DNA from: Panaeolus papilionaceus
Lineage: Eukaryota > Basidiomycota > Agaricomycetes > Agaricales
Direction: 5' to 3'
Assembly: GCA_015501605.1 (NCBI GenBank)
Contig: JADNRZ010000004.1
Span: 1,798,001 to 1,862,000, forward strand
Length of the DNA: 64,000 bases
In this document: piece after piece, positions 23,507 to 34,183 of the stretch
Layout: each line of letters starts with the position of its first letter
Numbering within the stretch: position 1 is the stretch's first letter
Notes under the pieces: model-generated
Database searches by the model: none
Told to the model about the DNA's origin: nothing
The model's input: only the letters and a program-made list of their open reading frames with translations
Program-made: the position numbers and the translations under genes

Positions 23507-26047
23507 ATGACCTGTAGTGACAAAAATCAAATACCAGATGACTCGCATCTTAGCGAAGAAGACAACATCGCGATGGACAAGGACAAGGGACAGGAAGTTG
23601 ATGTGGAAGGAGATGACGATGAGGAAGGGGAGGAAGATGACGACAATGAGGAAGGGGAGGAAGATGATGATGATGAGGAAGGAGATGAAGATGGAGAAGG
23701 GGAGGAAGATGGCGACGAGGAAGGAGACGAGGAAGACGACAATGAGGAAGGGGATGAAGTAAACGAGAGCTTGAAGGGCAAGGGAGACAAGGGGAAGCGT
23801 AGGGCCAACCCCTTCATAGACGACGAGGCTGCTGGAGGGGACACATCAGATGATGAAGACGACGACAACGACGTGCAGGCTACAACATTTATCGATGATG
23901 ATCAAGGCGATGATTTATCTCAAAGCCACCACAGTAAGTGGTTTTATGTGTACACATACATGCTCCTGGTCCTGATACACCATACTTAGAACTTCACGCG
24001 CAATTTCTTCAAACCCAAGATAACGAGGCTCGTCTGTACTGCTGGGACAAGCTGCTTGACAGAGCATATGGCCGGATGAGGGGTGAACGTTGGTCTTGTG
24101 CTGTGGGTGATGACGATGATGACGACGAGTACATTATATCCCCCACAGACTTGCTCTGGGTTGTACCCTGCAAGGTATGTTTTGCAGCCTCTTATTTTAA
24201 TTTTATTGCTAACGAATTCGTAACATTGGGTATTACAGGTGGGCCATGAACAGAAAGCCATCTTCACCATTTTCAAACGTGCCACCCACCCATCATCGCG
24301 CAACTCTGTAGGCAAGACAGCTATATTCAATCCTTCGCACCCAGGGCGGATATATGTCGAGGCTCCAAGCGAGAGACTTGCTAGAGCGACTGTAAAAGGG
24401 ATATCTGCTCTATCAACTTCACGTTTACGGGCGGTGCCACACGAGGAACGTCGGCGTTGTGTTTCTCATTCTCCCAGACGCATCCCGCTTTGGGTCCGTA
24501 TCCACGATTCCAGGCCCGAATGGAAAGCTGTAAATGGGAGCATTGGAATTGTCGTGCCCGATCTCAATAACAACGACCAAGAACAGATTTGGAACGTTGT
24601 TGTTGCACATAAAGACCCAATGGAAGCTTCCGCACCCTGGTCATGGCAGTCAGTTAACTTCGGTGATATTCGTTTCACAATCGACCTAGACAATCTCCCA
24701 ACAGTCAAAGACATCCAAAGATTTTCAGGATGCAACCTCGTCAACGAATACACTCTCAACGTGCTCTTTGAGCGCATTTATCGCACCAATCTACGACCAG
24801 GGGCCCGTGTCTGTGTCACCACCGGAGAGTTTGTGGGGTTGATTGGAGAAGTCGTCGCATCATTGGGTACAGCGGCCAAAGTCAGATTTGAAGACGGTGC
24901 AATAGAGAGTGTGCCACTCCGCGACCTACGTCGAAACTTCGTAATTGGCGACCAAGCAGTCATTTCCACCCTACCATGGAGAGGAATCACGGGCTGGGTG
25001 ATCAACATTGAAGCGAAGCACATCACCATCTGGTCAGACTCACTACAGAACGAGGTACGGTCACTCCAACTTTCTTTTAATCGCACACTCATAATCTATA
25101 CGAACAGTATCGGGTAGCCGCTATTGAAGCGGAGTTCTTCACGCCATCCTTCCGACAAACCCCCTCCCTACCTGCAAGAATTAAACGTCAAAACGTCACT
25201 GAGTTCAACATATATGAGCGCTTCAAAAGCAGAATGGTATACATTACGGGTCGCCACCCTCTCAAGGGCCAACGAGGACGTATCAAAGACACACATCCCG
25301 ACGGACGATTCTGGATTCAAATGGAGTCAATGTTGCATAGAAATGAACCATATATCTTCAAGCACACCGATATATCTTTAATGTAAGTCATCTCCCAACC
25401 CTCTAACCTACTGGACTCGATATCTGATTGTTCAACGCAGCGAAGATATAACAGAGAATTTGCTTGGGGTACATCAAAATCGTTCTAGCATCGCATATAC
25501 GACCCCGATCAAGGCACCATTCACGTCCCCAGCCTCCCAAACGACCTCCAAAAGCACAACAGTTATCAATGACGGTGGGCCTAGCGACTCACGAAGTCCA
25601 TGCTCCCAGATGAGAGACGTCCCTGTCATTGATAGTTCAATCACCTTCCCTGAAACGGATCCGATAGAATATTCTTCAAATCATGATCCTTACTGGCTTG
25701 TTGAGGCTTGCTTCTCGCACAGGATCAAGCTCGCTCACGTCCAAGATCCCAATCATATTGTCCAGCTTCTTGGGAGGGGCTCGGCCTCTGGGTTGGTTCA
25801 GGTGCGCGATCGTATGGTGGTGCGCGAGATCGCATCACACACTTTAACTGCGTTACCGCCAAGTCGTAAAGATGATCTTGTGGTCGTCCTTTCTGGTGAA
25901 CATGTAGGGAGAATGTATAAAGTAGTCGAAGTTCTTGGGTCTGTTTCACGTGTCAAGAGGTCGGGACGAGTGCTGCGCAAAAACGAGGTCGACCCTACAT
26001 TGTCTAATGACATGTTGGTGCAGGCCTTTGGACCCTTCAAAAAGTAG
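23507..26047 (+). CDS. Spt5-like protein (acidic N terminus, NGN domain, multiple KOW motifs), transposon cargo
   Basis: Five exons, 23507-23933, 23990-24174, 24239-25054, 25108-25382 and 25441-26047, total 2310 nt, or 769 residues. Residues about 30-85 are an Asp/Glu/Gly run, as in Spt5. There follow an NGN-like domain (LLWVVPCKVGHEQKA, then GRIYVEAPSERLARATVKG) and KOW-type segments around LRPGARVCVTTGEFVGLIGE, VIGDQAVISTL...GITGWV, YITGRHPLKGQRGRI and DDLVVVLSGEHVGRMYKV. Cellular Spt5 pairs with Spt4 and clamps RNA polymerase II during elongation. It is usually over 1000 residues with a long repetitive C-terminal tail, which is absent here. Its place beside the integrase inside the inverted repeats makes it element cargo. 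A role in transcribing the element or recruiting it to active genes is speculation. Confidence 0.82.
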
Positions 26048-26293
26048 TAGACACGACACATTTTTATTTAGTTATATCAGGTTGTTATCATGTCTGAACG
26101 CTAGTAGACTTTTTTTTATTATTTTAATTTATAGTTATGAGGCGTGATGTTGTATTTTTAATTTAAGACCACATGTAAACATCTATTGAAAAACTAACAA
26201 CTTGAACAGCACGGAAACTGCGCAACGCTCTATCGACTATCTATATGAATCTACCAAAAGCCTACATACCGACTACGTAAGTACTAAATCTAT

Positions 26294-27202
26294 TTAAAGG
26301 AACGCTGATTTAATCTCATTTTCTGCATCCTTATGTAGGTCATCCTCGATGTCAAACTCAGTAATACGAAGACGCAGGTCCATCAGGGCCTGCCTTCGGC
26401 AAGCGTTAGGATTGGTGGAATTTTCAACCATGACCGAGTGGCATTTCTTCAAGGGAAGGGGGTGGTCAGGGTGGAAAACCTGCTCCAGGATGTGCATACG
26501 CCAGTCGCTTCTCCAACGCAGAGTGCACGACACATGATTCGTGCACCCCTCGCTCTGAGGCATACTATCAGGGACAGCTGCGCATCGACGCCGGACCTCG
26601 TCCAACCGGATTCGTAACTTCATGATAGGTTCGTAAATGGCTGACTGCTCCAACTTCCAATCTAACATCCGTACTTTGACAGCCAGGCCGATCAGCTCTC
26701 CAACCATATTCCACCTCCGATACGCCGTCGCCAACCTCAGCATAAATAATGGGTCCCCTAAAAGCTTCCAGAGCCCAGCAAAGCAAAACTTCTCAGCCTG
26801 CTCCATATCCCATTGGTCGGCGAGGTGAAGCATACTAAGCAGATCCCCCTCAGTGTAACTACGACCTTTTGGTAGGCTTAGTGAGGGCGTGAGTGTTCAT
26901 ATCCCCTTGAAGAGAATGTTCGACGACTTACTCAGCGCCATATCGAATCCACAGTGCCAACGGTGCGAAGTCGCGACGCTTGATATTGTGCAGGACAACT
27001 GGGTTGCTGGTCGTTCCTTCCTGTGTGGATCCGATATCGGGCGAGTCGAAAAACATGTTTCGGAAGACGTTTGAAAATTTGGACATCTCGCTGACTGACA
27101 GCCAAAACCGAGTGCCTTCAACCTTTAGCTAATGTGAGTCGTGATAATGAGCAAAATAAAATGTGCACTGACCATAATAACAATGCCAGCACTTGTCGAC
27201 AT
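26294..27202 (-). CDS. BTB/POZ-like protein 1, transposon cargo
   Basis: Exons 27202-27173, 27122-26932 and 26876-26294 total 804 nt, or 267 residues. The product begins MSTSAGIVIM and continues VEGTRFWLSVSEMSKFSNVF, then NPVVLHNIKRRDFAPLALWI and MLHLADQWDMEQAEKFCFAG. This follows the pattern of basidiomycete BTB proteins: a buried-strand start, an 'S.VF..MF' segment, a 'P..L..I....F..L' segment and a 'L.LAD.W....' helix. BTB domains mediate dimerisation and Cul3 adaptor functions. No DNA-binding domain is visible. The gene runs opposite to the Spt5-like gene and is a distant paralogue of its upstream neighbour. Confidence 0.68.
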
Positions 27203-27427
27203 TGTCAGGTTGCTGGTCGCTGAAGAGGGAGCAGTGATCTGGCCGACATTTGGCATAACTCTGAAGGTGTTGATGGAGCGGATGAAGTTTCGATGTGGGA
27301 CGCAGGAATTTATGAGGGCGTATTCAAGCTCTGAGAGGTGTAACGAAAGTGTGAACCAATTTATATTTGAGTAATGCTGATATCAATCCATACAGGGACA
27401 TACAGGATATACGTCAATCTATTATCA

Positions 27428-28687
27428 TCATTGTCCACCCCGCTGAATAATCATCGCTATTTTCTCCTTCAATTTTCGTAACACGTAGTCCTCCTTTCCC
27501 CATCTCGTTGCCCAGTCTGGATGATTCACAAGATCCACCCTCATATGCTCCCTGCATCCCCGATTTATCAAGCCCTGTTCGGCCATCGCCTCAACAAATG
27601 AATCACGAGCATCTACTGCAGGTTGCTGACCCTCCATCAGCGGCTTGGTGATATGGTCCCGCCAGAGGTTAAAACACTCATCCACGCACACAGTGTGCAC
27701 ATGTGTTTTATCATTAATCTTTGGCATAGTGGGAAAATGTGCCGCGATCGCTGCCCTCTGCACCATGATGGCGTCGCGTGCAAAGGTCACTGCATGATAA
27801 ACCGCATAGGTCAAGCGCTTGAGATCAGCTGGAGATTCATTAATGGGGGTGAAAACGAGGGTCCTCAGCATATGAATAGTCAATAGGCTCTCATCCTTGA
27901 ACTTTACAGCAGCATACAGCCGGAACGCCGGAGTCTGGCCAGGCAACCCCAGAAGACGATAAAATTGCTCCTCAATCGTGGTAAGCTCCCATCTCTGTGC
28001 CAGTTTCACAAACTGCATAATCTCGTCTTTGTTGTAGGGTTTCCCTTTGAACGGAGACGCACCCCAGTCCCTGGCTCTGAGTGTTAGTGTTCGTGTTTAA
28101 ATGACAATTTTAGAGATGTACTAACCTGTGGACAAGTAGAACACCAACGAAAGCGTTCATGTGCTCCTTACTAACGCCCTCAACTAGGAGCGGACATTCC
28201 TGGGAGACGCCTGGCTTGCAAACCGCCTGTACGGTGGACCCCGATTGAGCCGATAGCGCCTCAAGATGTTCCTTGGAGTTTTGGTATAACGTCGCCATGA
28301 AGGCTGATTGTGAGACAAAGCGGCTGATCTCTAGCGAAAAAACGACATCCTCTACCTGATTATTTCCGGTATGAGCATATTTATCGAATCATCAATGATA
28401 CTGACCTGAAACCAGGCATCCAATGGCATTTGGGAGAGTAAATCATCCCAGACGGTGGTCCCTTCATCTGGCGTCACATCAAGTGTGTGTGTATCGTTGT
28501 CGATGGCCATTGCAACAGCATCATCTGGACTCGGTGGATCAGGTTCTGTTGGGTTGTCGACAGGGGACTTGTTGACATGTTCGTTGTTGTCGTCCTCGAC
28601 GAGCATGCTGTGCACCACAGGTGGAGATGAAGATGGGGATGAACTTGGAGAATGTAAGATATCAAATAGACTATTGGACAACGCCAT
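27428..28687 (-). CDS. BTB/POZ-like protein 2, transposon cargo
   Basis: Exons 28687-28406, 28355-28126 and 28076-27428 total 1161 nt, or 386 residues. An acidic, Ser/Pro-rich leader of about 85 residues precedes a BTB-like region: AWFQVEDVVFSLEISRFVSQ, AFMATLYQNSKEH, CPLLVEGVSKEHMNAFVGVL, IMQFVKLAQRWELTTIEEQF. The C-terminal half is helical and charged. Motif order parallels protein 1, so the two are probably an old duplication within the element. It is divergent from the integrase gene, with only about 220 bp between the start codons. A role in regulating transposition or contacting host factors is a guess. Confidence 0.68.
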
Positions 28688-28911
28688 ACTATTACGCTTT
28701 TTTTAATTACTGATAAGTGGTTTATAAATGGTCCTGTGATACCGAGATTCCTCCATAGTATATCCTATCCATTCTGCTAGTCAGTAATCAGTATATAGTT
28801 CATTAATGATTTATTCCGCAAAACCGGTGTTCTGTCTTTCTGAGGTATGTCAAGAAAATGCATTTAAGCACCGCTATGACTGACAACGATCTGATATAGC
28901 CTCTGCTCAGA

Positions 28912-30974
28912 ATGGCCTTCCCCGCTCTTCCTAAACGCCACCCAGCTTGGCCATCTCCTGTTATCATTGCAGCAGGTCAGATTTACAATGCCTACTGTAG
29001 TACGCACCGCCTAATCGAGTCCGGGAACCACAATCATCATCGAATTATCATGCACAAAAATATCATGTACAGCCAAGTCAAACCCCTTATCGCATCAATA
29101 TCAGCCCAAGAGCCCGATTTAGCTGACTGGGTCTCAGCTGTATGTGATATCGTGTACGATCTGCACACGCAACTGGAGCAGGCTGAAGCTACTCCGCAGT
29201 GAGTACAAATATTTTCAATAGCTGAGCGCCATTTACTCACCTGCACCCTCGAATCTAAATTCCAGATCTGGGACATCATCTTTCCCTGTCCAACCATTTG
29301 TTCTCGTTTACACTGGACGTCCTGGAAGGCCAGCCAAGCGTATTAACCATTCTGCGCTTGAATGGGCATCAAGGAGCAATCTGGAGCTTTCCCAGATTGC
29401 GAAACTCTTTGGAGTCCATCGGAACCACCTTCGTACTCAGATGAAAGCCGCAGGCCTCCCAACATCACGATTCACCGACCTAAATGACGACGACCTCAAT
29501 AATGTTGTACATGAAGCACTTTCCGCTCGACCGGATACAGGAATCGCCTATCTGATGGGCCATCTACGGTCTCATCACAAACTACGCATCCAGCGTGCAA
29601 GGATCCGAGCTGCTGTGCGGAATGTAGACGCCGTAGGAGCAACACTCAGGCAACAAGCTACATCCAAGAAGCCCCGAGGACACTATCACGTCTCAAGGCC
29701 GCACGCTTTATGGCATATTGACGGCCACCACAAACTCATTAAATGGGGTTTTGTCATTCATGGTATTATTGACGGTTACTCTCGAAAGGTCCGTTAACAA
29801 AAATTTTATGCGCATTTAATGTTGCATGTATTTTTTTTCAGATAATCGGGCTTAGGGCCAGCACCTCTAATTCGGCAGACACGGTGTTAAATATGTTTAT
29901 CGACTCTATTTGGGAACATGGCATTCCCTCTCGGGTGAGGGGAGATCGAGGAGGGGAGAACCGCGATGTCTCAATTGCCATGATTAGATTTCGTGGACGG
30001 AATCGTGGCAGCTTTTTATGGGGACCCAGTGTCCACAACACGCCGATCGAGCGGCTATGGGTTGAGCTAGGGCGTCGGTTCTGTCGAGCATGGAGGGTTT
30101 TCTTCCTTCGTTTGAGTCGTCTCCATCATCTTGAGAAAGAAAACCCTGTTCATCGTTGGCTGCTTGATTACCTGTTCCTTGACATGATCAACGAGGACTG
30201 CAGGAGATTCGTAGAGGAATGGAATGCGCATCCAATGCGTAATAGAGGCAACAAGTGTCCAAACGTAATTTATTTCTCCCCTAATTTGTCTAACGATTAA
30301 CACTAAATGTAATGAATTAGGATCTTGAAGTCGAAGGGATGATCAAGTACGGCGTTTACGACAACTCTACAGGGTCGTTCACCTTCGGCGATGAGTGCGA
30401 AGGCCTGTCACCAGACGAGATACTCCAATTTTACCAATATCAGAAAGAGAGCACAGGGAGCGGAGATGAGGCACAATCGGATAACGAAGAGCCGGAAAAC
30501 GATGTCACCAACGAAGCCGACGCCAACTCAGACTACAACCCCTCGGATGAAGAAGATACATGGATGGACAGCAACGAAGATCATGACCACCACACGAGCA
30601 CAACAGACAACAATACCGAGATCCAAGACAGTGACGATGAAGCAGGATACGACGTCAATCCTGCTGACGATGTCGACCCTAACATTCATCATGAGGCCGT
30701 TGACGTCCCACGAGGTAATTGTCCCTTCGACAACGCAGCACTGGCCGTTTTTAAGACGTGTATTGAGCGGGTTTACCAAGAAGGAGAGATTCCGCGTGGG
30801 TATAACATTCTTGCAGAAGAATGGGAGGACGGTTATTATTCCGAAACTGAACAACTAGCGATTGGACGATCGCAGAAAATTAAAACTGTGCATTTGCCCA
30901 ACCATATCTGGCTAGCTAGGGCTCGACTATGGGTGCAGGCGTTATGTTTATTGCAGACATCTGAATTGATTTAG
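28912..30974 (+). CDS. DD34E integrase/transposase of the large transposon
   Basis: Exons 28912-29198, 29266-29788, 29842-30264 and 30321-30974 total 1887 nt, or 628 residues. A GRPGRPAKR basic patch is followed by a helix-turn-helix (LSQIAKLFGVHRNHLRTQM). The rve-like catalytic core has Asp in LWHIDGHHKLIKWG, Asp in RVRGDRGGENRDV and Glu in NTPIERLWVELGRRF, with 34 residues between the second Asp and the Glu. A C-terminal region of about 220 residues is strongly acidic (NSDYNPSDEEDTW and others). All three catalytic residues are present. The enzyme would cut and join the TATGG... termini and leave the 6-bp duplication. Similar integrase-core proteins are widespread but poorly named in Agaricomycete genomes. 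Confidence 0.88.
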
Positions 30975-31109
30975 ATACATAAATTATATTTATTCATGTG
31001 TATATATAGTTTCAGAACGCAGGTAGTTCTGGTTTCCTTAGTACCGTACCCCCTTAGGTGCCCATCCACTCATTTACACTCCTTACTACCACTATTTCTA
31101 CCTACTACG

Positions 31110-32719
31110 ATGACTGACCGCCACAAGCGCAAAGCCGCTGAAGAATCATCTATTGAGCTCATACCTCCGCCCTCCACCCAACCACCCTCCAAGAAATTCC
31201 GAGCAAATGCTACTGTTCCAAATTTCCCTTCCTCCCTTCGTCCTATATTTGCACCTGGTAGCCTTACTGGCTCTAGCTCCAAGCCTGCTAAACCTGCAAA
31301 GAACACCAAAGCGCCAACACGGGTGCTGCATCCACTTCCGCCAAAGCGAAAGGTAAAGCGAAAGCTGAACCTCAAGCCAGTAGCCAAGAGGACCCTGACA
31401 GCAACAGCAGTGACAACGACCACACCGACCACTGCGGCGATGCAGGCAACGGAAACGGGAACCCCAGCTTCACACAGGCGGCGTCCGAGTTCAAGTCCTT
31501 CCTCAAGTCCCAGATCAAGGCAGACCGTGGTGCTGCGCGGAAAGAGACGAACAACCAAGGTGGAAAAGGTCCCTCTGCAAGAGCTCGTGCTGATCCCTCC
31601 TCCACTTCTACGACTTCGACTAAGAGCATAGCTAGCGCGGGACTCATACCTCGAGCACGAGCGCTCAAAGCTTCCGAGTTTAGGGTCAAGGTTGTGATGA
31701 TTTTGCCGTACGGCGTTACACCAGTACGTTTTCCTACTTCCTTTGTCTTTTAATTAATTGTTTTTCTCATACGCTGTCTTTCAGGCCCCTCTTGGTCAAA
31801 GGAACACGTACAACTCCCCTTTCAACATTCGCAGTCTCGCCTTTTGGAGCAGGGACCTTGCTTATCTTGGTTCCAAGGGGTTTTCTGTTCGTGCGTCGGA
31901 CTCTGATGGTTTCATTTTTGATGACAACTGGTCAGAGGATCGCGTCTTTCGCGAGATCAGCTTACTTCTCCCCAATGCTGCGAAAACACTCAACGAGACT
32001 CACGATCCTGTAAAGAACGGCCCTCGAAAATGGTTGCCATGCAGCAAAGTTGCTTACAGCGGTAAATTTGTTGTTTCGCCAGCGGACGGACCCTACACTG
32101 GCTCTGTGATGCGGAACATTGCTATCTCGGGCAACCAGCGTGGTGGAGATAATGAAGGCATCATTATTGGCAAGTAATTTTCATTTTTATTTTATGAGTT
32201 TCGCGTTAAATATTATCTTCTAGTCTCAACGACCAAGATTCGCATCTCTGATGATGATGATTTGGTTATCTCGGATGATGAGTCCTCCGTCCCTTCAGCA
32301 CAACCTTCCAGATCCACCGCAACATCCCACAAACCAGCAAAATCGAGATCATCTTCCGCTCAACATCATCGCTCGGCACCGCCTTCCTCTCGCCAACTTC
32401 GCCCAAGGATTCCAAAGAAGGTTGACGTTATCTCGAGTAAGCATCTTTACCTAGCTGCTTCACTTGCATGGATGCTCATATATATTCATAATCAGTTGCT
32501 GATGACGACTCAGACTTCGAGTCCTTCGGCTCTCCGGATTTGCAAGGCACTGAGCCGGCATTTAGTCGCGCTGGAAGTCCTACAGGTGATATCGATCTTG
32601 ATCAGTCTTTTTCTGGATTGGGTTTTGATGTTGAGTTCACTCATGACGATGTCTCCGCACCGCATGACTGTCAGCCAGAGCTTCCTGCCGAAGCTGACTA
32701 TTGCTGGTTGTCCTCTTAG
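31110..32719 (+). CDS. Unrecognised transposon protein with SIM-like acidic motifs
   Basis: Five exons, 31110-31257, 31302-31723, 31785-32169, 32224-32436 and 32496-32719, total 1392 nt, or 463 residues. The third intron needs a GC donor (GCAAGT). With the nearby GT donor the protein would end after about nine more codons. The N terminus is basic and low complexity (RHKRKAA, KKFRAN, AKAKGKAKAE). The middle domain (VKVVMILPYGVTP, NSPFNIRSLAFWSRDLAYLG, GPRKWLPCSKVAYSGKFVVS) looks globular. The C-terminal third is acidic, with DDDDLVISDDESS, which resembles a SUMO-interacting motif. I do not recognise the family. It lies within the inverted repeats downstream of the integrase in the same direction. 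DNA binding by the basic N terminus is possible. Confidence 0.65.
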
Positions 32720-34069
32720 GTGCCTTCCGCAGATTTTCGCCTTACTTTTTACTTCATCACATGCATTGATTTCTTCTAAGTCCACACTTACATACTCATA
32801 TCCCGTAGTTTATCCTTTGGTATAATCTGATAGAAACACTTATCTGTAGTACGGTCGTAATCATTTTCTAGCCCTCGCTTTTACTTTCCCCTTTGGGAGG
32901 CTTCTTCCCTGGATTCTCTCCATTTACTCACCATCCTTATCTCTCTTCCCTTATCGTCTCACTGTTATCTCACGTTATCTCTCTCCTCTCATCTTCTCAT
33001 CTTCCTTATCCCTCTCTCCTTGTCGTCACATCTCTCTCCTCGTTTCTCACCAACCCCTTACCCCTTTCTCTCTCTCTCTCGTCTTCTCACTGACCCATAT
33101 ACCTCTCGTTCCTCGACTTCTCATCAAACCTTATCCTTCTGACCACCCTTTACCACCTGCCCTACCCGCTCCCTCTCTATTGTTACATACACCTTCTTCA
33201 GCTCAGGCCTTACATTATAGTAGATTTAACTTGGTGCTTTTCTGTCAATAGATGATAGTTTTCGTTGTAAAATGGCTTCCGGTGTGATGAGTGTGACATG
33301 CCAAACAGGACCGTCGCTGCGCGCAGCACATTCTGAGGCCTTTAGCCACTGACGCCTGAACCTTGTCTTAGGATTAGTAAGCACTCGTGAATTGAGAAAC
33401 TGTTTTCACTTACAGCCAAGCTTCTGACCATGATCGTCACTTCCACGTTGTGATAAGGACACTTCAGAGGTGAGAAGGTGACATCACGGTCCTTGATGGT
33501 CCGTAGTCACGTGACCTCCTCATCTCACCTTCATCATTGACTCTAGGTCGAGGCACTTATCTCTAGAATAAAGTGTATCACCCAAATTAATATATATACC
33601 TAGATATACACACATGCAAAAAAGATAGAGCCCAAGTGCTCAAATTACCGAGATACAGCATCTATACATACTAAGCTTGATCAGAGACCATCCACGTGCT
33701 ATCAGAATCACGCAACTCTGCGAGCTGTGACAACGCCTCATACCTTCAAAGTCCGACATTTGTGCCGTGAATGCCGTTTTCAATCTCCGACGGCATCGTG
33801 CTTTTGTAGTCTTTCTTCGAACAAGTACAGAACCTTTGAAATATTGATATTTTATTCCTTACAATTCAAGGACGGAAATATGTTTGAGATGCTTGCACCC
33901 TGCTGTGTTAAGCGCTCAAACTGTTCTGCAAACTTGTATAGGCGCACAAGAAATGTGAAGAATATGGAAAGGTTCAGCAAAATGTTTGGAATTTCAATGT
34001 AAGCGCCCAAATATGTTTGGGTTCAAACTTAAATTTCGCAGTAGACGCGCAAAATGTTTGGAATAACGA
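32720..34069. other. Non-coding right arm of the transposon
   Basis: Contains a CT-rich tract (about 32925-33190), an imperfect inverted repeat (about 33468-33530, AGGTGAG/CTCACCT arms) and right subterminal repeats. The short open frame at 33727-34002 looks spurious. Confidence 0.6.
32925..33190 (+). repeat. Pyrimidine-rich (CT) tract
   Basis: About 265 bp dominated by CTC/TCT/CCTTAT units with very few purines on this strand. Simple low-complexity sequence inside the right arm of the transposon. Confidence 0.8.
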
Positions 34070-34085
34070 TAAAAGCGCCCAAAAG
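33905..34085 (-). repeat. Right subterminal repeats (inverted orientation)
   Basis: Units such as TAAGCGCCCAAATATGTTTG and AAAAGCGCCCAAAAGATGTT mirror the left-end CAAACAT...GCGCTTA units in inverse orientation, next to the right inverted repeat. Confidence 0.72.
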
Positions 34086-34183
34086 ATGTTTGCATTTAAC
34101 AGGTAAGTACAAAAGTTTAGTTAAGTTCTAAAATTGCGCGAAATGTTTCCGACTAATAATAAATGTGCAGATGGCGCACCATA
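34070..34183 (-). repeat. Right terminal inverted repeat
   Basis: 114 bp ending GGCGCACCATA. Reverse complement of the left repeat with a few differences. Confidence 0.95.

Larger units (their letters stand above)
22628..34183 (+). mobile_element. 11,556-bp integrase-type DNA transposon with cargo genes
   Basis: Bounded by near-identical terminal inverted repeats (22628-22742 and 34070-34183, starting TATGGTGCGCC) and flanked by a 6-bp duplication GTCGCT. Inside are five predicted genes: an NGN/KOW Spt5-like protein (+), two BTB-like proteins (-), a DD34E integrase (+) and an acidic/basic-patch protein (+). All five join into clean frames, so the element looks intact and potentially autonomous. 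From recall, the 6-bp duplication, TAT...ATA termini and integrase-like catalytic core resemble the eukaryotic IS3EU group more than Ginger (4-5 bp) or Maverick/Polinton (no polymerase, ATPase or capsid genes here). That placement is inference. Confidence 0.92.

Noticed and set aside
23527..23868. Minus-strand Ser/Pro-rich open frame
   Set aside because: Shadow of the Asp/Glu-rich coding repeats of the Spt5-like gene.
28912..30974. LTR retrotransposon integrase
   Set aside because: No reverse transcriptase, RNase H, gag or long terminal direct repeats surround it. The ends are inverted repeats.
31070..31558. Minus-strand 162-codon frame
   Set aside because: Antisense shadow of the plus-strand transposon gene, whose exons join in frame and have a plausible composition.
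22628..34183. Maverick/Polinton or Starship identity for the large element
   Set aside because: No DNA polymerase B, packaging ATPase, capsid or protease genes, and no tyrosine recombinase (DUF3435 type) at an end. Inverted repeats and a 6-bp duplication also argue against a Starship.
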